Assembly (NCBI RefSeq): GCF_900177415.1
Contig: NZ_FXAF01000006.1
Span: 5,001-69,000, forward strand
Reading direction: 5' to 3'
DNA length: 64,000 bases
DNA from: Xaviernesmea oryzae
GTDB taxonomy: Bacteria; Pseudomonadota; Alphaproteobacteria; Rhizobiales; Rhizobiaceae
The notes under the pieces were generated by a model that was given only the letters and a program-made list of their open reading frames with translations, did no database searches and was not told the origin of the DNA. Below are positions 57,953 through 64,000 of this stretch, piece by piece; the stretch's first letter is position 1; every line of letters begins with the position of its first letter. Made by a program: the position numbers and the translations under genes.

Positions 57953-59146
57953 GTGACGGATTTCGAAAAGACCCGCTCGCTCTTCTATCTGCCGGAGGGC
58001 GTTATCTATCTCGACGGCAATTCGCTCGGGCCGCTGCCGCTCGCCGCCAAGGATCGCGTCGCCAGGCTGATGACCGAGGAATGGGGCGAGCTGCTCATCA
58101 AGGGGTGGAACAAGGCGGGCTGGATGACGATGCCGCGCCGGATCGGCGACCGGGTGGGCAGACTGATCGGCGCGGAACCGGGCACTGTGGTCATGGGCGA
58201 CACGCTGTCGATCAAGGTCTATCAGGCGCTTGCCTCGGCACTGGAACTCGCTCCCGGGCGCAAGGTCGTCCTTTCCGACAGCGGCAACTTCCCCTCCGAT
58301 CTCTATATGGCGGAGGGCCTTATCGGCTCGCTCGGCAAGGGTCACGAGCTGAAGATCGTCGAACCGGAAGAGGTCGAGGCGGCGATCGACGAGACCGTCG
58401 CCGTGTTGATGCTGACGGAAGTGGACTATCGCACCGGCCGCCTGCACGACATGAAGACGCTGACGAAGAAAGCCCATTCCGTCGGCGCCATCGCCGTCTG
58501 GGACCTCGCTCATACGGCCGGCGCCCTGCCGGTCGATCTTGCGGGCGCCGAGGCGGATTTCGCCGTCGGCTGCACCTACAAATATCTCAACGGCGGACCC
58601 GGCGCGCCGGCCTTCATCTATGTCGCGCCACGGCATGCGGAGAAGGTGCGGCCGGCGCTTTCCGGGTGGCTGGGGCACGAATCGCCCTTCGCCTTCGAGC
58701 TCGGCTATCGCCCCGGCGGCGGCATCGACCGCATGCGCGTCGGCACGCCGCCGATCCTCGGGCTCGCGGCGCTCGATGCGGCACTCGATGCCTGGGAGGG
58801 CGTCGATATGCAGGATGTGCGCCGGCAGTCGATCAGGATGTGCGATCTCTTCGTCGCCGAAGTCGAGGAACGCTGCCCGTCGCTCAAGCTCGGTTCGCCC
58901 TGCGATGGTGAAAGGCGCGGCAGCCAGATATCCTTCCTGCACGAGGAAGGCTACGCGATCATGCAGGCTTTGATCGCCCGCGGCGTGATCGGCGATTTCC
59001 GCGCCCCCAACGCCATCCGCTTCGGCTTCACGCCGCTCTATATCGGCGAACAGGACGTCATCAAGGCCGTGGATATCCTCCAGGACATCATGACGAACAG
59101 GCTCTGGGACACCGCGGAATACAGACAGCGGGCGCTGGTGACCTGA
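57953..59146 (+). CDS. kynU: Kynureninase
   Basis: A 397-residue fold-type I PLP hydrolase converting kynurenine to anthranilate and alanine. Conserved stretches are IYLDGNSLGPLP, DSGNFPSDLYMAEGL, WDLAHTAGALPVDL and the PLP lysine Lys210 in GCTYKYLNGGPGAP. Start GTG 57953 follows AAAGG by 8 bases. A MarR gene follows 2 bases later. Tryptophan dioxygenase and a canonical formamidase are not in the window. Confidence 0.95.
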   Translation: MTDFEKTRSLFYLPEGVIYLDGNSLGPLPLAAKDRVARLMTEEWGELLIKGWNKAGWMTMPRRIGDRVGRLIGAEPGTVVMGDTLSIKVYQALASALELAPGRKVVLSDSGNFPSDLYMAEGLIGSLGKGHELKIVEPEEVEAAIDETVAVLMLTEVDYRTGRLHDMKTLTKKAHSVGAIAVWDLAHTAGALPVDLAGAEADFAVGCTYKYLNGGPGAPAFIYVAPRHAEKVRPALSGWLGHESPFAFELGYRPGGGIDRMRVGTPPILGLAALDAALDAWEGVDMQDVRRQSIRMCDLFVAEVEERCPSLKLGSPCDGERRGSQISFLHEEGYAIMQALIARGVIGDFRAPNAIRFGFTPLYIGEQDVIKAVDILQDIMTNRLWDTAEYRQRALVT

Positions 59147-59148
59147 GT

Positions 59149-59664
59149 ATGACCGATGAACAGCCCTCTTCGCCCAGGAAACTCTCCAAGATCGTGCCTT
59201 ACAGGCTCGCCCGCAGCAATGCGGAAATGGTCAAACTGATCAGCCTTCTTTGCGAGATCAACGGGTTCAAGCTGAACATCTGGCGCGTGATGTCGGCGGT
59301 CGGCAGCTACCAGCCGATTTCGCCGATGGAAATCGGCCGGCACACGACCATCGACAAGGCGATGGTGTCGCGTGCAATCCGCGAGCTCGTCGATCGCGGT
59401 CTGGCGGACCGCCGTTCGGACGAGCGCGATGCGCGATGGGCGCAGGTCGAGCTGACGCCCGAAGGCACGGCCGTCTACGACAAGATGGTCGCCGAGATCG
59501 ATGCCCTTGAAAAACACCTCTTTGGCGACCTGCCTGCCGGCAAAGTCGAAGAGTTCATGGACATGCTGGGGCTCGTGGAACGGCGTGTCCGTCGAATGCG
59601 CGAAAGGGTCGAACTGAACAGGAAAACGGATCTCGCGCAGCTGCTCGGAAAGGACGAGGCCTGA
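59149..59664 (+). CDS. MarR family transcriptional regulator
   Basis: A 171-residue winged-helix regulator (ISPMEIGRHTTIDKAMVSRA; wing DRRSDERDARWAQVELT). It is cotranscribed with kynU and placed just before an ABC import operon with conspicuous palindromes in its leader, so it probably controls one or both in response to kynurenine or anthranilate (inference). Confidence 0.9.
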   Translation: MTDEQPSSPRKLSKIVPYRLARSNAEMVKLISLLCEINGFKLNIWRVMSAVGSYQPISPMEIGRHTTIDKAMVSRAIRELVDRGLADRRSDERDARWAQVELTPEGTAVYDKMVAEIDALEKHLFGDLPAGKVEEFMDMLGLVERRVRRMRERVELNRKTDLAQLLGKDEA

Positions 59665-59727
59665 CGGCTGCCGCCGGCGAAACCCGAGGCGGAGCGCCGT
59701 GGCGTGTTTGGATTTACCGCACGCCAA

Positions 59728-59762
59728 GATTGTTTACAAAGAAACAATCTCCATGTAAACAA
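59728..59762. promoter_or_regulatory. Overlapping inverted repeats, candidate MarR operator
   Basis: GATTGTTT (59728-59735) mirrors AAACAATC (59742-59749). TTGTTTAC (59730-59737) mirrors GTAAACAA (59755-59762). Both dyads are perfect and share a left arm, in an AT-rich island 50-80 bases before the substrate-binding protein start. Confidence 0.55.
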
Positions 59763-59810
59763 ACAGGCGGGCGGGAGGAGATCGCCCCGCTGTTGATCTG
59801 GGAGGATCCT

Positions 59811-60959
59811 ATGAAGAACCGTTTCTTTGCTGGGGTAGCGGCGGTTGCCGTCCTGTCCCTTCCGTTGATTGCCGCCCCTGCGCTGGCGGACGTGACTATC
59901 GGGGTCACCGTATCCTCGACCGGCTCGGGCGCCGCGCTCGGCATTCCGCTCAAGAATTCCGTCGAACTCTGGCCGGCCGAGGTCGGCGGAGAGAAACTCA
60001 AGGTCATCGTCCTCGATGACGCCGGCGACCCGTCGATCGCCACCACCAACGCCCGCCGCTTCGTCAACGACGACAAGGTCGACGTGATCGTCGGTTCGGC
60101 ACTCACCCCCGCATCGATCGCGGTTGCCGGCGTCGCGGGCGAAACCAGCACGCCGCATCTTGCCGCATCGCCGGTTCCGCCGAACATTTCCAAGGGCAAG
60201 TGGACCTTCATCCTGCCGCAGGATGCCGGCCTCATCGCCAAGAATCTCTTCGCCAGGATGAAGGCCGACGGCGTCAAGACAGTCGGTTACATCGGCTTCT
60301 CGGATTCCTATGGCGACCTCTGGGTGAACCAGTTCAAGGCGATCGGCGAGCAATACGGCCTGAAGATCGTGGCCGAGGAACGCTATGCCCGCCCCGACAC
60401 CTCCGTTTCCGGCCAGGTGCTGAAACTCGTGGCGGCACGTCCGGATGCCGTCTTCATCGGCGCCTCGGGCACCGGTGCTGCCCTGCCGCAGATCGGGCTT
60501 CGGGAGCGTGGCTTCACCGGCAAAATCTATCAGACCCACGGCGCCGTGACCTTCGATTTCCTGCGCATCGCCGGCAAGGCGGCAGATAACACGATTTTCG
60601 CGTCCGGGCCGGTCATGGTGCCGGAAGCGCAGCCGGACAGTTCCGAAACCAAGCAGGAAGGCCTCGCCTATGTGACGGCTTACGAGAAGAAATTCGGCGC
60701 CGGCACGCGCACGCAATTCGGCGCTCATATCCACGACGCCATGGCGATCCTCAAGAAGGCGATCCCGGCCGCGCTCAAGACCGCAAAGCCGGGAACGCCG
60801 GAATTCCGCGCTGCATTGCGCGATGCGATCGAAACCGGCGGTCCGTTCCCGGCAAGCCAGGGCGTCTTCGAATACAAGCCCGACGACCATCTGGGCCTCG
60901 ACGATCGTGCCGTGGTGCTGCTGACGGCCGAGGACGGCAAGTTCGAGCTCGTCAAGTAA
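59811..60959 (+). CDS. Branched-chain-amino-acid-type ABC transporter substrate-binding protein
   Basis: A 382-residue LivJ/K-like periplasmic protein (Peripla_BP_6). The Sec signal peptide ends at APALADVTIG. Segments DPSIATTNARRFVNDDKVDVIVG-type and TVGYIGFSDSYGDLWVNQF are typical. A strong GGGAGGAT site precedes ATG 59811. It lies beside kynU/MarR, so the ligand may be an aromatic compound such as kynurenine, tryptophan or anthranilate (inference). Confidence 0.93.
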   Translation: MKNRFFAGVAAVAVLSLPLIAAPALADVTIGVTVSSTGSGAALGIPLKNSVELWPAEVGGEKLKVIVLDDAGDPSIATTNARRFVNDDKVDVIVGSALTPASIAVAGVAGETSTPHLAASPVPPNISKGKWTFILPQDAGLIAKNLFARMKADGVKTVGYIGFSDSYGDLWVNQFKAIGEQYGLKIVAEERYARPDTSVSGQVLKLVAARPDAVFIGASGTGAALPQIGLRERGFTGKIYQTHGAVTFDFLRIAGKAADNTIFASGPVMVPEAQPDSSETKQEGLAYVTAYEKKFGAGTRTQFGAHIHDAMAILKKAIPAALKTAKPGTPEFRAALRDAIETGGPFPASQGVFEYKPDDHLGLDDRAVVLLTAEDGKFELVK

Positions 60960-60976
60960 GGCAGCAATCCAGCGGG

Positions 60977-60994
60977 CCCGGCGTGCGCGCCGGG
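60977..60994 (+). other. GC-rich hairpin after the binding-protein gene
   Basis: CCCGGCG-TGCG-CGCCGGG lies 17 bases after the stop. It probably lowers read-through so that binding protein is made in excess over the membrane parts, a common arrangement; the T-run is interrupted (TCTCTCTA), so termination would be partial. Confidence 0.5.
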
Positions 60995-61030
60995 TCTCTC
61001 TAAAAAGGACCGCCGGGCATTCTGTCGTCA

Positions 61031-61098
61031 TGCTCGGGCCTGTCCCGAGCATCTGCCCGCATCGGACGTGGATAGATCCCCGGCGCAAAGCCGGGGAT
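61031..61098. repeat. Double-palindrome intergenic repeat
   Basis: TGCTCGGG-CCTGT-CCCGAGCA (61031-61051) and ATCCCCGGC-GCAAA-GCCGGGGAT (61076-61098) stand side by side, flanked by GTCAT and GATGAC. This is the layout of a repeat family common between genes in alphaproteobacteria. Confidence 0.65.
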
Positions 61099-61187
61099 GA
61101 CGCCGAATACGAGGCCAAGCCTGTCGGCAAACCATGACCCGGCGGACGTAACAGGCATTTCATCTTTCGCAATCGGAGGAAATTCAT

Positions 61188-62222
61188 TTGGACGCGATGA
61201 TTGCGACCTTCCTGATCCAGGATGGGGTCACCAGCGGTGCGATCTATGCGCTTCTCGGCCTGGCGCTGGTTCTCGTCTTCTCGGTCACGCGGGTGATCTT
61301 CATTCCTCAAGGCGAGTTCGTCGCCTATGGGGCTCTGACGCTGGCGCTGCTCGACAACGGCCGCATTCCTCCAACCATCTCGCTGCTCGTGTGCTTCGGT
61401 GCGGTCGCCTTCCTGCTCGATCTCTGGGACATGCGGCGGAGAACGGACGCGCGCACCTTCCTGCGCAGCCTGGGGCTCAATCTCGTCCTGCCCGGCATCG
61501 TCTACGGCATCGTGACCGTGCTCGCTCCACTCGGGCTGCCCTCCTTCGCCAAGGCCTTGCTGACCATCCTGATCATCGCGCCCATGGGGCTCTACGTCTA
61601 CCGCATCGCCTATCGGCCGCTTGCCGATGCTTCGGTCCTCGTGCTGCTGATCTGCTCGATCGGCGTGCATCTGGCCATGATGGGGCTTGGCCTCGTCTTT
61701 TTCGGCGCCGAGGGCCTCCGCGCCCAACCGCTCGACGATGCGAACTATACGATCGGATCGCTGATGGTGCCCGCCCAGAGCCTCTGGATCTACGGCTCGA
61801 CGATCGCGATCATCGTCGCCCTCTACATTTTCTTCGAGCGGACGCTGCTTGGAAAGGCCTTGCGTGCGACCGCCGTCAACCGCCTCGGCGCGCGGCTGGT
61901 CGGGGTGCGCACGCAATTGACCGGCGTCACCGCCTTCATGCTCGCCGCGACGATCGGCGCCGTCTCCGGCGTACTGATAGGACCGATCACCACCATCTAT
62001 TACGACACGGGCTTCCTGATCGGCCTGAAAGGCTTCGTGGCGGCCATCATTGGCGGGCTCGCGAGCTTTCCCGTCACCGCCGTTGCAGCGATCGGCGTCG
62101 GCCTGATCGAGTCCTTCGCCTCCTTTTTCGCCAGCTCCTACAAGGAAGTCATCGTTTTCGGGCTGATCGTCCCCGTGTTGATCTGGCTGTCGCTCAGCCA
62201 CACGTTCCATGAGGAGGAGTGA
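61188..62222 (+). CDS. Branched-chain-amino-acid-type ABC permease (LivH)
   Basis: A 344-residue permease with about eight helices; the start has the family look (FLIQDGVTSGAIYALLGLAL) and the loop GKALRATAVNRLGARLVGV. The TTG at 61188 is chosen because GGAGG lies 7 bases before it, while the next ATG (61197) would be 16 bases away. It is followed after 3 bases by the permease-ATPase fusion. Confidence 0.92.
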   Translation: MDAMIATFLIQDGVTSGAIYALLGLALVLVFSVTRVIFIPQGEFVAYGALTLALLDNGRIPPTISLLVCFGAVAFLLDLWDMRRRTDARTFLRSLGLNLVLPGIVYGIVTVLAPLGLPSFAKALLTILIIAPMGLYVYRIAYRPLADASVLVLLICSIGVHLAMMGLGLVFFGAEGLRAQPLDDANYTIGSLMVPAQSLWIYGSTIAIIVALYIFFERTLLGKALRATAVNRLGARLVGVRTQLTGVTAFMLAATIGAVSGVLIGPITTIYYDTGFLIGLKGFVAAIIGGLASFPVTAVAAIGVGLIESFASFFASSYKEVIVFGLIVPVLIWLSLSHTFHEEE

Positions 62223-62225
62223 TCG

Positions 62226-63995
62226 ATGACCTTCCGGCGTCTGCTTCCCGGCCTTGCCGGCATCCTCCTTCTGGCGGTTGTCCCGATCCTCCCGGTCCCG
62301 CCCTTCTGGATCACGCTGCTCAACAATATCGGCCTCGCCTCGCTGGTGACGATCGGTCTCGTGCTGCTCACCGGCGTCGGCGGCCTCACCTCCTTCGGCC
62401 AGGCCGCCTTCTGCGGTTTCGGCGCCTATACGACGGCCGTGCTGAGCACCCATTACGGCGTCTCCCCCTGGCTGACCCTGCCGCTGTCGCTGATCGTCGG
62501 CGCGGCGATAGCCCTGCCGCTCGGCCTCATCACGGTACGTCTTTCCGGCCATTTCCTGCCGCTCGGCACGATCGCCTGGGGCCTCGCGCTTTATTACCTT
62601 TTCGGCAAGATCGATCTGCTCGGCCGCTATGACGGCATTTCCGGCATCCCGCCGATCGAATTCGGCGGCTATCGTTTCCTGAGCGACGGCTCGATCTACT
62701 ATCTCATCTGGTTCTTCGTCATCGCGGTGGCGATCGGCGCCCGCAACCTGCTCGATTCCCGCACCGGCCGCGGCATAAGGGCACTGCGGGGCGGCGGCCA
62801 GGCGGCGGAGGCCTTCGGCGTCAACATCGTCCGCGCCAAGCTCACCGTCTTCGTTTTCGCCGGCGTCGTCGCCGCGCTCTCCGGCTGGCTCTACGTCCAT
62901 ATGCAGCGCTCGGTGAATCCGACACCCTTCGGCCTTTCCATGGGCATCGAATATCTGCTGATGGCGGTCGTCGGCGGCTCCGGCCATGTCTGGGGAGCGA
63001 TATTCGGCGCCGGCATCGTGCTGATCCTGAAGGACGTTCTGCAGCGCTTCCTGCCGGGGATCATCGGCACGACCGCCAATTTCGAGATGATCGTCTTCGG
63101 CATCCTGCTCGTCATCATCCTGCAGCTCGCGAGGGAGGGGCTCTGGCCTTTCGTGCTGCGGCTTCTGCCGAAGCGGCAGCCGCGGCCGGTGCCGGCTTCC
63201 GAGCACAGGCTCGCCAAGCGCACGCTCGCGCCCGCCGGCTCGCCGCTCATCAAGGTGGAAAAGGCGCGCAAGACGTTCGGCGGACTGGTGGCGGTCAACG
63301 ACGTCAGCTTCGAAGTGCAGGCGGGCCGGATCGTCGGGCTGATCGGTCCGAACGGCGCGGGAAAAAGCACGACATTCAATCTCATCACCGGCATCGCATC
63401 GCTCACCACCGGCTCGGTCTTCTACGAAGGCCAGCCGCTCACCGGCGACAGTCCGCGCCAGATCGCCAGGCACGGCATCGCCCGCACCTTCCAGCACGCG
63501 AAAATCCTCCCCGACATGTCGGTGCTCGAAAACGTCGCGCTCGGCGCGCATCTGCGGGGCTCGGCCGGCGTCTTCCGCAGTTTCCTGCGGCTCGAGCGGG
63601 ACGAAGAGGCAACGCTGCTTGCCGAAGCCGCATACCAGCTCGAACGCGTCGGCCTCGGACAGTATCGCGACCGCCCCGCGGGCGACCTGGCGCTCGGCCA
63701 GATCCGCATCCTGGAGATTGCCCGCGCCCTTGCCGCCGATCCGGCGGTTCTGCTCCTGGATGAGCCGGCGGCGGGCCTGCGCCACGGCGAGAAGCAGGAG
63801 CTTGCAAGCCTCCTCAGGAAACTCCGCGAGGAGGGCGTCAGCGTGCTGCTCGTGGAGCACGACATGGGCTTCGTCATGGGACTGGTCGACCATCTCGTCG
63901 TGCTCGATTTCGGCACGCTGATCGCCGAAGGCAAGCCGGCGGAGGTGCGCAGGCATCCGGCCGTGGTTGCCGCCTATCTGGGAGGTGCAGCTTGA
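62226..63995 (+). CDS. LivM-LivG fusion: permease plus ATPase
   Basis: A 589-residue protein. Residues 1 to about 320 are a LivM permease (LTGVGGLTSFGQAAFCGFGA; AFGVNIVRAKLTVFVFAGV; GGSGHVWGAIFGAGIV). About 340-589 are a LivG ATPase with Walker A GPNGAGKST (Lys380), signature LALGQIRILEIARAL and Walker B VLLLDEPAAGL. Fusion of these subunits is known in some HAAT transporters. The signature Gln-Arg is Gln-Ile here (LGQIR), a mild deviation. The stop overlaps a probable livF start. Confidence 0.93.
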   Translation: MTFRRLLPGLAGILLLAVVPILPVPPFWITLLNNIGLASLVTIGLVLLTGVGGLTSFGQAAFCGFGAYTTAVLSTHYGVSPWLTLPLSLIVGAAIALPLGLITVRLSGHFLPLGTIAWGLALYYLFGKIDLLGRYDGISGIPPIEFGGYRFLSDGSIYYLIWFFVIAVAIGARNLLDSRTGRGIRALRGGGQAAEAFGVNIVRAKLTVFVFAGVVAALSGWLYVHMQRSVNPTPFGLSMGIEYLLMAVVGGSGHVWGAIFGAGIVLILKDVLQRFLPGIIGTTANFEMIVFGILLVIILQLAREGLWPFVLRLLPKRQPRPVPASEHRLAKRTLAPAGSPLIKVEKARKTFGGLVAVNDVSFEVQAGRIVGLIGPNGAGKSTTFNLITGIASLTTGSVFYEGQPLTGDSPRQIARHGIARTFQHAKILPDMSVLENVALGAHLRGSAGVFRSFLRLERDEEATLLAEAAYQLERVGLGQYRDRPAGDLALGQIRILEIARALAADPAVLLLDEPAAGLRHGEKQELASLLRKLREEGVSVLLVEHDMGFVMGLVDHLVVLDFGTLIAEGKPAEVRRHPAVVAAYLGGAA

Positions 63996-64000
63996 CCGGG
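63992..64000 (+). CDS. Probable start of livF ATPase, cut by window end
   Basis: TTG at 63992 overlaps the preceding stop (TTGA) and has GGAGG 7 bases upstream. The second ATPase of the transporter, LivF, is the only subunit not yet seen. Only three codons are visible, so identity rests on context. Confidence 0.4.

Noticed and set aside
59475..63956. Very long open frame (about 1490 codons) on the minus strand opposite the MarR and importer genes
   Set aside because: It is the mirror of high-GC coding sequence on the plus strand; composition is Arg/Asp/Gly-rich with no domain, and the plus-strand genes are clear families.

Overview
The window is high-GC chromosomal DNA from an alphaproteobacterium. 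The likely family is Rhizobiaceae (Rhizobium, Shinella or Ensifer-like). This rests on an aerobic-type cob gene cluster, a CbtAB cobalt transporter, an aminoacyl-carrier-protein ligase of the kind described in Bradyrhizobium and Agrobacterium, and palindromic intergenic repeats of rhizobial type. Nearly all sequence is coding. Genes form tight operons with ATGA, GTGA or TTGA start/stop overlaps, and several convergent pairs overlap at their 3' ends. No rRNA, tRNA or CRISPR array was seen.

Layout. 1-6.6 kb: the end of a TetR regulator and a tripartite RND efflux operon, closed by a bidirectional terminator. 6.7-9.6 kb: efp facing epmA-epmB, that is, elongation factor P and the two enzymes that put beta-lysine on it. 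9.6-11.2 kb: a structured non-coding stretch and a palindromic repeat interrupted by an IS110-type element whose transposase has an internal deletion. 11.2-13.3 kb: thiC behind a TPP riboswitch. 13.5-19.3 kb: an operon with a carrier protein, an acyl-CoA dehydrogenase-like protein, an aminoacyl-tRNA-synthetase-like amino acid:carrier-protein ligase, a DUF1839 protein and a GH2 glycosidase-like protein; its product is unknown. 19.6-23.9 kb: purU, a large three-domain protein whose kinase, peptidase and aminotransferase parts all look catalytically dead, and small ORFs. 23.9-29.1 kb: a stand-alone Lrp/AsnC effector domain, a LysR regulator, an L-pipecolate oxidase/piperideine-6-carboxylate dehydrogenase pair (amaA-amaB type) and a P1 family peptidase.

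29.1-49.4 kb is the cobalamin island. Two cobalamin riboswitches lie head to head at 34.1-34.6 kb. The leftward one leads cbtB-cbtA-cobO-cobQ. The rightward one leads a DUF1636 protein, cobW, cobN, cobG, cobH, cobI, cobJ, cobL, cobE, cobM and, further on, cobA and cobB. cobC, cobK and cbiD lie on the opposite strand. The set is the aerobic, late-cobalt pathway from uroporphyrinogen III onward, but cobF is absent and cbiD is present. cobST, cobU/P, cobV and cobT-type lower-ligand genes are not in the window.

49.7-64 kb is transport and catabolism: a Dpp/Opp-type peptide ABC transporter fused-ATPase operon ending in a CocE/NonD hydrolase, a convergent HSL-type alpha/beta hydrolase, kynureninase with a MarR regulator, and a branched-chain-amino-acid-type ABC transporter in which the LivM permease and LivG ATPase are one polypeptide. 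The window ends on the first codons of a probable livF.

The strongest candidates for undescribed biology are the carrier-protein/ligase operon, the triple pseudoenzyme at 20.5-23.2 kb, the riboswitch pair, and the IS110 insertion inside a palindromic repeat.
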